Positions 1 through 12,200 of a stretch of 64,000 nucleotides of DNA are shown here, in pieces. The position numbers and the translations under genes were made by a program. Source of the stretch: Odontesthes bonariensis (lineage: Eukaryota > Chordata > Actinopteri > Atheriniformes > Atherinopsidae); NCBI RefSeq assembly GCF_027942865.1, contig NC_134508.1, forward strand, positions 36,391,466 through 36,455,465. The letters are read 5' to 3'. Every line of letters starts with the position of its first letter. The stretch's first letter is position 1. The notes beneath the pieces are model-generated. The model searched no databases. It was given only the letters and a program-made list of their open reading frames with translations, and had not been told where the DNA came from.

Positions 1-990
1 TGGAAGGCCTACGACTCTACGCTGCTCAAGATCTTAATATGTATTTCTTAGACACTCTTCCACCTCTGACTTTGTTGCCTAAAGCTGCCCCCCTTTTCCT
101 GGTTAAACAATCCTTTAACAAACTTGAATGGGTCCCTGTAAAATGCAGTCCTTACATATTCTTTCTTCTTTCTCTTTTTCCCAAGATATTTAGCCCTCCT
201 GAGTATTGCTAGCCTGCTTCTCAATTCTTCCTGCAAAACATTAATTCCCCCCCTCTCTTCTTCTGTAGCTCTTTTCCATTACTTTCTTAAATTTATTCTT
301 TCCTTAACCAATTTCTCCATCTCTTTTGGCCATCTAAACTTAACTACTCTTGTACTCGTTCAACTCTCTTTCTATCTTGCACCCCAAATCTTTCTACACC
401 ATAGGAGTAAATTATATCTCCCATCTTCTCTAGCCTATCGCTTGTATTTCCTCCTAACCTATCTAATATTATCGACAAATCTTTATTGACTGCCTCCAAT
501 TCTTTGTTGCTATTTGCCCTAGGCCACTTAACTCTAGCTTTCTGCTCCATATTTCTCTCTATAACTGGCCTATTCACCTCAGTATGAGCTGCATCCCTTC
601 TTAGAACTTCCTCCTTCCTCCTCCACCTCTGTAGCTGTGTTATTGATATTCTTCGGACTGTGGTTTCCTACCTGCCGCTGGACTTACTCGATTGACTTCT
701 TAAAAAGTACTGATCAATGCGGCCACACTGCCCTTCTTTTACCAGACATCTTTCTTCCCTGATGCATTTTAAGGCCTCTAACTGATGATACTTTCTGCCA
801 GCCACAAGGACAAACCTGGAGCTTATTTCCCTCTAGTCTATCACTTTTATTTTGTCCAGCTATGCTCCCTTTCCTCTGAGAACTATTCTGCCCAGTTCCA
901 GCCCTAGAGAATAGGTCTGTGCCCCTATCATTCACTGAGTCCTGTCTCCACCTCACAGTCATGTTCGTTCCAGTGTCAGTTGCCATGTAG
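1..990 (-). mobile_element. Decayed LINE-like element, N-terminal ORF part
   Basis: Three minus-strand ORF pieces (986-714, 577-344, 236-48) lie in order but in different frames, so the reading frame is broken by indels and stops. The first holds a zinc-finger-like motif with CPCGW and GLKMHQGRKM. The second has the block KARVKWPRANSNKELEAVNK and ends with IIYSYGVERFG. The third is a basic linker (LRRAKYLGKKRKKKEYVRTA) followed by DPFKFVKGLFNQEKGGSF. This order of finger, linker and PF-F-K-L motif resembles the region upstream of the reverse transcriptase in fish non-LTR elements; that likeness is from memory. The reverse transcriptase itself would lie beyond the left edge. No host gene is seen here. 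Confidence 0.5.
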
Positions 991-1097
991 TCTGCATGTG
1001 AGTCATCTTCCGCCCCTGCTCTTGCTGACTTTAGGGGTATTCTCTTTAATCTACTTGTAGCTTATGCTGATTGTAACAAAGCTACTAGGCTGAACAA

Positions 1098-1279
1098 CCT
1101 GGTCCTCAAGATACACTGCCCAGCATGTTTTCCATATTTCCCTGCTCCAGCACCCATGATTCAAATGAATGGGCGTTCATCAGCCTTCAGCAGAGCTTAA
1201 ACAGCCGGCTCATTTCTTTGAATCAGGTGTGTTGGAACACATGGAAAACATGCAGGGCTTTGTGCCTTGAGGACCAGAG
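1098..1279. mobile_element. Foldback MITE, non-autonomous DNA transposon
   Basis: The two halves are inverted copies of each other. The left end reads CTGGTCCTCAAG and then CAGCATGTTTTCCAT. The right end reads ATGGAAAACATGCAG and then CTTGAGGACCAG. The inner parts also pair (CTGATTCAAA-type motif against TTTGAATCAGGTGTG). Length is about 180 bp with no coding capacity. It looks like an abundant fish foldback MITE family, recognised by pattern only. A clear target-site duplication could not be picked. Confidence 0.7.
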
Positions 1280-1379
1280 TCTCAAAACACGCAGTGGGTC
1301 TACATGGTGAAATTAATTTGATTAAAGCTATAGTTGGATTATGCTTCTTATTTGAGCAAGGGTAATTATCCTTGGATAT

Positions 1380-1790
1380 ATGGCGGTGAATGAATCGATT
1401 CATTGGCACAAAGCATGTCATACTCCAATACGATCAGTGGCGCTGTACCCATTTCAACTATTACAAATAGAGCCACTTACGGTTGACCTCTTCACCACCA
1501 ACAACAACAACAACAAACTCAGGCATTCGAGAAAATGGCGAACGAAGAGCAAGATGAAGCTACGTCCCTCTACATTTCGTTTGTGATGAGCTGCTTGTTG
1601 CACAAACGCGATGCACAACGGCGCATTCTCCATCGCGTTGTTTGTTTCTTTCCGACGGCGGCGACAACAACAGTAATATCATCTCCTCCGACTTCCGGTT
1701 CACGACCCGGGAAAAAATCTCAAGCATGCGCAGAATGCAAAGTCTAATTCACCACATGCTTCACCGTCTACATGCACGTTTAATTTGACT
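1380..1790 (+). other. CpG-rich segment with a 70-codon ORF, possible transposon fragment
   Basis: This stretch is visibly richer in CpG than its AT-rich surroundings. It carries an ORF from 1535 to 1747 that begins MANEEQDEATSLYISF and continues with a basic KRDAQRRILHRVV segment. No domain is certain. The composition and the abrupt change from flanking DNA suggest a fragment of a DNA transposon gene rather than a host exon. It lies downstream of cd34 and reads in the opposite direction. Confidence 0.25.
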
Positions 1791-3105
1791 TTCAACCGAG
1801 TTATTGTGAAATTTGGATGTATGAAATCTTTCTTGTCATAAATCAAGTCAGTACAACACAAGCAAGCTGAAGACAACCTGTAAAGATTTTGTCAACAATC
1901 ACAGTTTATGAATGAAAAAGCAAGCGTATTTACACATGCAGTACATAACTAATGAGAAGTAAAAAAAATTCTACTACTGAAGTAAAACACTTTTTATATC
2001 AATGAGAAGATTCCGCAATCTTGGGAATGCTGAACCCGGTGTATGTCACAAAGGAACTTCACAGCAGTGATTTTCTCTGCTTCCTTCCAACTTCAACACT
2101 CTCTAATTGAGAAACTTATTGAGTTTGTCTGATTTTAAGCAAGCTGCTATTCTTCCCCATTCCCTAAAACAGTGGTAAGAGTAGGAACAATGTTCAAAAA
2201 TTGAAAAAGAACAACAAAAAAACTAAACAATAATGAAAACTGCATAGACACAAAATAAAAATACATTTTGAACCTGGCCCAATTAAACTTTGACCAGACG
2301 TCAGTTACAGAGGTTTAGTTGTTCAGTAGGCTGAAAGTCTAAAGCACTTAGGCAACTACAGAGTTTTCTATAGACACTTCCACATTTTAAAAGCTTGGTA
2401 CCATCATTTCATTCCTCAACAAAAAACAAAGATTGCTGTTTTCAATTTTAACAATTTGCATGTTATTACGTCATGCATGTCATCTGATCTTAGGTTTCCA
2501 TGAAGAATTCTCGTGTGGATAACAAGCAATTTTTTTACAGACAAGACCACTTGTGTGAAAATGTTGCCAACTTTCAGCTAATTTAAACTTGAGGCATCTT
2601 TTTCATTTACTTTAAGGCAAGTACATTGTCTTAGAAATAAACAATAAAGCTAGGAGTTTCAGTCCTTTTTACAACAACACAAATACGCTTTCAACCGTTT
2701 GGCTTTCTTAGTTTCATTGCAGCATAATTGTAGATTAAAGGAATAGATCATTTTGTGCTTCTTTGTCAGGAATCAACATTACACATTTGGCAATATTATT
2801 TATGGCTCTACAGATATTGTCACCATAAGACTGATGTCAGAACAGTTACTAAATGTCAGTCAGCGTAAGCAAGCTCTTCTTGACACCAGTGTTCTCAATC
2901 TTTTCACATTACAAACGCTGTCAAAAAATCATCATCATTGGCCTCATCGTGGTCATCGTCATACAGAGTGGTGCAAGTTGAGGAGAGTTGAGGAGGTGCA
3001 GAAAGGAATGAAAATGTTTGTGACAGATTCTTGTTGAATTTGACTCAGAGGCAGCAGAAGGGTGAGTGAATGATTGGTAGAACGGCTGGTTGAGGATGCT
3101 CAGAT
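1791..3105 (-). other. cd34: Probable cd34 3' UTR and downstream flank
   Basis: This AT-rich sequence directly follows the cd34 stop codon. No canonical AATAAA was found on the minus strand here. The nearest common variant is ATTAAA at 1779-1784, which would make a 3' UTR of about 1.3 kb. A short CAT/ATC-rich stretch lies near 2930-2965. The true transcript end cannot be set from sequence alone. Confidence 0.4.
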
Positions 3106-3294
3106 TCACATCTCCGTGTCAGCCACTGGGGTCTGGGTGGCAGAGTGTCCATTAGTGGTTGGGGTGGAGTTGGTCCCATTTTCTGGTGGAGACTCTCCGT
3201 TGATGGTGGGCTTGTCAAGGGGCTCCTGGGGCAGGGGGGCCACAGACACCAGGGTGTTGGCTTGGTTCTCTTCATCCACCTGGAATGACTCAGC
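3106..3294 (-). CDS. cd34: cd34 coding exon 8: cytoplasmic tail and stop
   Basis: The acceptor is TACTTAG before GCTGAGTCA and the stop is TGA at 3108-3106. It encodes residues 278-339. The tail is acidic and proline-rich, then ends [15 protein letters not shown]. The last four residues, DTEM, fit a class I PDZ ligand (Thr at -2, hydrophobic last residue); mammalian CD34 ends DTEL. This is the best conserved part of the protein. Confidence 0.92.
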   Translation of the reverse strand, partial: AESFQVDEENQANTLVSVAPLPQEPLDKPTINGESPPENGTNSTPTTNGHSATQTPVADTEM

Positions 3295-6200
3295 CTAAGT
3301 ACAAAAGAGAGCCACAGCTTTAGAATAGGGCTTATGGAGGATTGGGAGAAGTTTAATGCACACTATCACATGCAATTCTGCAGGAAAGCATGTATGTGAA
3401 AATGGATAAACAAATGCATTCCTTGTTAAGTTTATGGACTTAAGCTTGGTATGCACTCAGCAGTATGTTGGTAATGGTTTTTATCTTGAGATTGTAAAAA
3501 TAAGCTCCAAACAAGAGATAACAAGGCAGGAAAGTCAGTTTTAAAATACGAAGAAAGCATAATTGTATGCATATAAGATAATTTAAGGTGGGCACAAACA
3601 TGCATCAATCATCAAAAACCAGGTAAGATAATGCAGAAATTCTGTCAGCCTATATTTTTCCCCCAATATATAATAAAATAGTGAACTATGAAATAATGTT
3701 TTATCATTGAGTTTTTATGTATTGAGTCAACAAGAATTTATAAGCAAGTAAAAATGTATGTTTGCTAAAGAAATTTATATGAATCCTCCTAGCTGCAGTT
3801 TTGCCCCTAGATGTGAGTGGATACAGTAATGTTTGTGAACAAGAAACCCATTTATTTGTTCAAAATTGTATTTAATCTCATGCTTAAGTCAAACTCTAGT
3901 GGAGTGCTTTCACCAACATGGGGATATTAGACAGTCTCTAATGATTAGGATACAGTCTCTTCAATAGATACTGCACAAATTCAACAAGTTATTGCTAAAC
4001 AGTCACATGGGTGTGTCACCATATGTAAACGCTTTAAAAGATGATGTCAGAAGCTTCAGATGGCAAACCAAAACCATCTGTAGCCCTTTGGCAAGAGGTT
4101 GAAGTAGAAACAGCTTAGAGGACCTAATGCTGCTTTGAGTTATGCAGTATGATTCAAGCATGTCGTCTCATGAGTCACGAATAGAGTGGTTAGCTATATG
4201 TTCGACCTCAAATACATATGCTGTTTCTTTTTCTCACATAAACAGTCACTGTGCCCAATTTCCTGAGTGAACAAGGTCTTGAGCAGCTACATCTTATCTT
4301 AGCTTCAGCTTGTAAAATTGTTTCCAGCTATCTTTTAGATAGTATGTACTCTGCCATTGTGTTTAGTCTCAATTCTCACTCCATGTTTCCATATTGAATT
4401 TGGTATGAGTAAAATAATAACAGTGGTAGATAGGATGTGAGAAATAACATTTTTCTGATGTTTTCTCAGTGTCTTTGCTTATACACAGGGATATTCTGAC
4501 TATTGACCTTATTCTAAATGTTCTGATTGTGGTGTTTGCATTAGTTGCCTAGAGGATATTCTCTTCATAGTCCTGTGTACATGATACAGAACAGAGTCTG
4601 ATTAATAAGTCATACCCTCATTACATCCCCCAATACCACTGCAGTGTTTATACCCATCCAAAGTCCTAATTCCTTATTCCTTATCTTTATTCCTCAAAAT
4701 GCAGAGCTTTTCTCAGGTTTCTACCTCACCCCAGGAGGCTTCCTCCTTGTGTGCCACAACCATCCATGTTTTGCACTGATTGTAGGAGCCTAGGACATGC
4801 ATTGTAAAACAGGTGTGAGTCACCGGATGCCATAAAAACTCGATGTAGGATGTTATATTATAGTACGATTAAAGTGTATACATGTCTGCAGAAACTGCTG
4901 TTTACATGTCAGTCTTATTCAGAGTAAGGTTCATTTCAGATCACTGCTGCGCATGTAATTGTAACTAGTGATAGATTTTAGCCCAGTTTGAAAAAACAGT
5001 GTGATATATCTAAAGAACTTACCAGTCTGACTCCTTTGGAGTTCTTGCGATGTGTCTTGAGGTAATAACCGGCTACCAGCAGTGCCGCCAGCAACAAGCC
5101 AGTCAGCAACAACGAAACCAGCACCAGCTTTGAGTTTTTTCCCCAGCGAGGAACAGCCTGCTCAACATCAGTCTGAACACACATGCACATACTGTCATGT
5201 CATGTCAAACAAAATATCAAACACAATATTAAATATATAATTTAGAGCTTCTTTGTTTTGGATATAAGAATGTTTTGTAATTGATTCATTTTCAGATAAT
5301 CTTTAAAATTCAAACATTGTAGTTATGTCTAGCAAATCTGAAAGTTTGGACTACAGTAGAGTCATACACTCTGTGGCGGTGTCAAAAGAAAAACCAAAAA
5401 AAAGCTGATAAGTTAACTGAAAACATGGCAATAACGTGTTACTTTGTCTGAAAACTGGTAAACTGCTGATACGGTCATTCAGTGTATGAAGGAGTGATGG
5501 GTGAAACGTTGAGTATGTATAAAGCAAAGAGACAGATGACTGTGACAAGCGCACCCATAACCCAATACTCGTCCCAAGGTATTTGAAAAAAATGTTTTGC
5601 TGCTGACGAGTGGAATGTTTGTGGGCTTTTTGTTTGTGACACCAACTGTCAGTCTGGCAGCTTGAGGCCTTTGAGAGAGTCCACAAACTCAGTGTTGTTT
5701 TTTTTTCTCTAGTGTATTTCAAGTTTGAAAATGAGTCAACCACAAAGTTTACATCCTTAGGCAATTTAACTTATTGCCTAAGGATGTATACTTTACAGAC
5801 CCGTCATGATGAATGGTACGACTTATATTACTGGTTAGACATTTGGAATTCCTTTGACCGTACCATGGCCATGTCATCAGAGAAACATTGAGGAAAATAC
5901 TTTGAAAAACTTATGTCTCCACTGTATTTGAATGAACTGAATGTTTATTTAAAATATACTGCTATAAGGATTGAAAATATAGACATGTGTAAAGCATCCC
6001 AGAAATTTTAACTTATAAGCAAGACTTACCTTATCCTTTATGTTGTCATTGTTGAACTTATTTACCATGCCTGCAACATCATCTGCAAATGCAAAACAAA
6101 AGACAGAGTTGTTACTTAATGAGAGGGTATTGTAATGATGAAAATAGCTATAGCATCACTTAGTAGTTTGGCAAAAAAAGAACATTAGCATTTATTTTAT

Positions 6201-9200
6201 TTAGAGCAGTAGAGATGATAAGAACGCAGGTTTAGCTGGAAATGAAAGACACATTAAAAGGAAGTTGATAAATACTGCCCATCAGAGGCTAAAACACTGA
6301 ATACCGTATTATGGCCTATGACTTATATTCGTAAACTTTTTGGATTAATTATCTATTGCATTTGTTTGTATTGATTATAACAAAATAATGTTACTGACCT
6401 TCAACGTACTTCCCAGACACAAGGATTTCGTCTGTGTTGTCTTCCTGATAGATCTCCAGTTTACAGTCTTCACCACACAAGTCCTCTACAACACTTGTAA
6501 TTTTCATTTGTGTTTCTTTCTGCAAAGACCAAAATAAAAATAAAATTAATTTTCATGACAGCATGTGAATGGTTTCAGCCATTAACAGCAAAATCCCACA
6601 TTTATTGCCAAATATTTTTGATCTTTATCTCCCTAAAATATCCCAGCTTCCCACCTTCAGTATTATCTGTAATCCTCATTTCCTCCTCTAACCACCTCAC
6701 GGTCTGTTCTTAACACACACAGACACATACACACGTAGATATATGTTCTTTATATATATATATCAGTATACGATGAGACTCTCCAGTGCATAGCTGGCTA
6801 AAAAAAGCTCTTCAAGAACTCATTTACAGGCTCTCCACTCTCTTATATATAGTGTCTCACATGAGGAATTCCACATGCCATGACTCTTTACATAACAGAG
6901 CCAAAGTCTGCAGACTGTCTTCTATGTTTCAGTCCTCCATCATCAGCTGTGTTGACTCCCTTATTTGAACCAGGGTTCATCTTAAATCTCAGTTTAGTTA
7001 TCTCTTAACCTAAGTAAACAATAGTCGCATTGCCCAACTTCAATAAATGTTAGACTGACCTTTGCAGTTATTGCATTCACTCTGTGCATTTCGATTTGAG
7101 CAAAATGATCTTTAGAAGAGGATGCCTTTGTTTGACAGCACAAAATGCAGCATCGGTTATTGCTGTTTATGGATTATTCAAATGTTAGATAATACGTTTA
7201 CTTCTAAGGCTTTACGAGAGCTGTAGCTAAATGTAAGCATGTGAAGTTAGTTCCGATCTCCACAAAAAGCTGAAGACCTCAAAGCTGTTATCCTGAGATG
7301 GAGAAGAATTTATCTTTCTAAACACAAGCATACCCTCACATACGCGCCCACACGACTACCTCGGGCAGCTATACATTACATTACACCCAGAAGCATAGGG
7401 CCCACCCATCGTGCTCCCCTCCCACTGCCCTCACAATACAATCCATGCCCTGGGTTTCTTGGACTTTTGAAACAGTCTTTGAAAAGGAAGAATGCACACT
7501 GCTTTATTGATTCGCTAGCTTCTGAGTTTCTGCCTCTGAAATGAGAACAGCTGATATACAACTGGGAATGAAAAACAAAGCATGCTATCAACTGTTTTTC
7601 TTCGTAGTGCAGATTGTTGTTTTCTTTATCGGGCCTAGGAAAGGAAGATGTATTTACATGAGTCTTTTGAACAAGATTTATATAGTCATTTCTTAAAGAC
7701 TACTACAGAAGACTACTTTATCAGTTGTACCAATTTCATCTTTGTGCATCTTTGTCTTTCTGTTCTCCCCTTAAAACATTGTCATTCTATGTCAAATAAA
7801 AACAAAAACATACTGACAGAAAGAGGTGATTTCAGAACTTACACAGCTGGAGGATGCCTTGAGTTTCAGACTGACAGCATTTTTTCCTTCCACAACCTCT
7901 TTGCTCACACAGACGACATCACCCTGTGGCATTGGCTGTTGAGAGAATTCAAAGCTTTTTAGACTCTGAAATATACGTCAGCAGGCTCTTTGCTTTGTGG
8001 CTTTGCAAACACACATCTACATTTCATAACATTTTGCTGCCACTTGGGGACACTTGTTAGATGCTGAGCTGTGGGGTGCTCTTGGTTGTATTAGCACCTT
8101 TGTTGGTGCTTTAGCTTTGCTCTGCTGTGGAAAACTTTGCTTTGTAATGAAGTGAAACTAAGTCTTAAATAATTAAGATTGCCCTGTGTAGTCTATGCTG
8201 TTAACCTTTGTATCTTGGCTATTTATTTTTTTTGCACTTCATCCTCATTGCTATATAATCAGTTGTTGTCGGCCTTTCCCAGCACGCGTCAATTTTCCGC
8301 CAATCCATATTTGATCAACATGTAAGGTCATATCTGAGGGCTATGCATTCTAAGGTTTTTGGACGACTACAGTTTTGTCAATCTACAGTCCTGGGTTTGT
8401 GGCCAAGGCCTTTAACAAGCTAAAATACACACAGTCCTATTTAATGGACATTTAAATTAAAAAAATCCTTTCTGCTACCTCTAGAATGAATACTGAATGA
8501 ATAGTTTATGCGTTGATTCTATTTAAGGAAGAGCAAGGGGTAGCCCAGAGCGTATTAACCTGAATTCTGCCTCTCCATGAGAAGTCCTGATTTGAGGACA
8601 GTAAAAGAAGGAGCATGTACACTCCACATTGCCATGTTGTTGTGAAAATTGTTGCTTGTTTCGGAGAAATTAAGTTGAAAAAGAAGAGCTTTTGTGTGAC
8701 ATGTTAACTGTTAGCTTTCTGTCATCACTGCTGCCTCCCTTCTCAGCCAATCAGAGTGAGCCTTCTCACTGTTGATTCAACATGTCTAATGTCATTCAAA
8801 ATCCCAGCTAGTAAGGAAACTATTCTTTGAAGGTCAACTGTTGAAAAATAAAAAAAAATTTTAATTATTTTTATTCATTTATTTTCTATTTTCCTAAGAG
8901 AATGTTTCTGCCTACAGCACAGCAAACAAGTTCAGAAAAACTAATGAAAATCAGTCTCACGGATTTGGGGATTGAAATCAATTAGTGATACCTTACAAAT
9001 TTGCCTTTAGATGCCCAACCCTCAAAAGTGAAAAAAAAAAGCTTTTATTTTTCTTATAAAAACCGACTTATTTAGGATTGCTTTTCATACCCAGTAGTAT
9101 GATGACACTTTTATCTTATTTTATCTTATTTGAAATTTTTGTATTTTATTGCTTTCATTGTTCTTTTATTGTTTTTATTCATTTTTACTTATTCTTCTCT

Positions 9201-12200
9201 TTATTTATTACCTGTTGTAAAGCACTTTGGTACATCGTAAGGATTGTCTGTAAAGGGCTGTATAAATAAAATACATTTACATTTACCTTTATGAAAAATT
9301 ACTACCACTTGTGTATCTCTTCTCAGGCAGGAACCATTTGCGTTGTACAGTTCTGTAGTTAAATTAACTCTAAAGATGATGGTACTTAGAAGTTTTATTG
9401 GTGACATTTACTTGTTACTATCCACAGTAGCACTACATATATGCCAGAATGCACATTACATACTAGTAGTAACCTTATTTCTGTATTGGTTTATATCAGT
9501 GATTTGATGGCCCTGTTTTATCTTACCTTTGGTATGATGACTGGGCCATCACCTCTGGGAGGAATAGGTGCTGGCGTGTCTGGGTTCACAACAGTCCTTT
9601 CAGTCTGTACCTTATCTGTCGAGCTAGTTCCTTCAACTGCTGGGTCCTCTTGAGCTGCTGGACCACTGTTGTCACTTTCTTTTGCCTCCTCTGTAGCTGT
9701 AGCTGCTGTTGGTTGTTCAGTGAGATCTTGAGGGTTCACAGTAGGCAAAACCAGGATTTGACCTTGTAGATCATCTGTCTCTGTATAATGAGAACATGAT
9801 GGTTAATTGATTAGCTATGAGCAGGGAAGGTAATTAACTTTATTTTCATCCATCTATTTGAGGTTAGCTTTAAAGTTGTGCATTAGAGCTGAATGTATTT
9901 TAGGAAATGGACTGAGAAAATCAACCCTTTCTCCTGAAAAATCATGTAACTTCATGCTCATACTTGTTAATTGTTGAAATTTAATTTTGTCAACGTTAAT
10001 GCAATCAACTTTAACAGGCTTTGAATATTGATATAAAATTTTGGGTTTTCAGAAAACATTAATTCTTCTGATGAGGTAGTGAATGTGTACAGCCAAAGGG
10101 TGTGCCTACATAGGAAGAGTCTGAGATTGTAATACATTATTTCTATTAAACTTACCATTCGTCTTTCTTGGTGAGTGGGTCATCTGTGGACCCATATCTC
10201 CGCGTATGACATCATCTGCTTGGGGATATGACGGTGCGGTTGTGGTCACTTCATCATCCTGTGCCATGACTCCTGAAATGGACAGAATGTAAAATAACAC
10301 GGTCACATTTACCAAAGAGGACAATCTATCTCTAGTCACATTATCACCATTGGGACACAGTCTACATTTTCCTTACTAGTCCTTACTAGCTGCTGCTTTA
10401 GAGGAGATTTCCTCTCTGATTATGCTGCTGATGGCAGAGGATACCCAGCACTAGATGTGTAAACTGTGTTGCATTTTTTCTTTTGTTTGTTTTGTATTTT
10501 TGACAACCTAATGATTTAGAGTGCTCTGTTCAATTTTGATTTTGGTGTTACGTCAATAAAAAAGTTTGGGATTTAGTGTGAGTTAACACAGATGGTCAGC
10601 ATTTTCTTTAGGTATGCTCATCTTTATTGTCGTCATCATCATGCATGAGCTCCTTCCTGTGCACATAGTGTGATTTATTTTTGTCCCTACAGGCTTCTGC
10701 AGTGGTTAAAGGTTAGGTAATAGATAATGTTACATGAGATAAATGAAGCTCTCCAAACCTTTTTGGATCTAGGTTTTCTGTATCTAACTTTTTCTGCATC
10801 TAAGAGTTACATAATATGTCATCAAACCATTGATCAAACTCAGGTTCCTTTCAGCCGTGAAATATTTTAGTATTTGAAACTGTAACAACCATGAAAGGTG
10901 CATGCTGGATTTTCGTGACTAATTGAACAAATATGCTGCCACACCCTGCAGTCACACTAGGTGCGTTTATATGGACACGTTTTATCTGATTAAATGCACG
11001 TTTAAACCGATTACACGTGTAAAGAGATTAAATATGCGTCATGTAAACAGTCGAATAATCTACTTAAATATAAACGGGTTAAATATTTAAGCCGATTACA
11101 ATAGGTGGTTTGGACCGTTCATATAATCTGATTGAAGGAGGAAACTCCCCATATATACAGGCGCACCTGGATAAACCGTTTATTAGAACACGTTTCATGT
11201 TACTGCGCAAGTGTAAGGGTGCGCGAGATAACGTTAATAAAGACTGTGTAGTTCTAGTTAAACGGCAGATAACGGAAGATATTGAAGTTAAAATGACGGC
11301 GACGGTGAAGAAGAACAAAAATTGGTCGGGGGAGGAAACGGTGTTTTTATTGAAAACGTTGCAAGAGCAAAATATCATGTCAAAACTGGACGGGAGGAAG
11401 ATGAGGAACTCGGAAATCTTTAATGATGTCCACACAGCCTTGAAAGAGGCAGGGTTTGACCGGTCCGTTGACCAAATTAAGTCAAGATGGAAAGCCCTGA
11501 AGGCCGCCTACTCCAATGCCAAAAGGCAAAATGGTAAAAGCGGATCAAGCCCGGCCAATTTCGCGTACCAGACGGAAATGGACGACATACTGGGAGGCAG
11601 ACCCCTTTCGGACGTCAGCCATGGTGTCGATGTCGGATTTGAGGCGGAGATAAATGTTACTAGTAAGTAGCCAAATATCTTTTTTCTATGTGTGTAACAC
11701 AGAGGCGGCGCTACAGGGTTGCTTGCAGTTGCTAAAGCAACCCCAAGAAATTACTCAGCAACCCTAAAGTAACCCCAGACTTAACAATAATCCACGCTTT
11801 GCTTGACATTTTAGTAAAACGGCATTGAACACGTCCAAATAAACCTCTGGCCAACTGGCATAAGAGACGGCATTTTCACAGCAATGAATGAGATGGACAG
11901 GTATGCCTGTCAGTGGTGCGTGTGTGCGTGTGTGCGTGTGTGCTTGCGTGCGCGGACTGGGGCTGTCCTGCCCCTTGGCCTTCTATGCAGTTTTTTTTTA
12001 AAGAAAAAAAAAAAGAGCACCTCATTTTTTCATGTAGGCTAACACAAAGCAAAGAAACAGCTCAGACATACTGCAACATTTTTTAAAACATCGTCCTATC
12101 GGATTAAATTGCTGTAACAATTCTCGGAAGAAATTTAATCTCTTTATTTGTGGCTCATGTATACAGTTCGGTTGAATTCTAATAAACCGATTACATGTAA

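Noticed and set aside
1..3105. Possible miR-29 cluster, which lies near CD34 in mammals
   Set aside because: I found no miR-29 seed-containing sequence (TAGCACCATTT) on either strand in this part.
5351..5764. 137-codon minus-strand ORF in cd34 intron 6
   Set aside because: It overlaps the inverted repeat, has no domain or codon pattern, and lies between two well-supported exons.
10106..10339. ATG at 10339 as the cd34 start
   Set aside because: The region upstream of 10272 is a pyrimidine tract and acceptor; exon 1 at 27203 supplies a proper signal peptide in phase.
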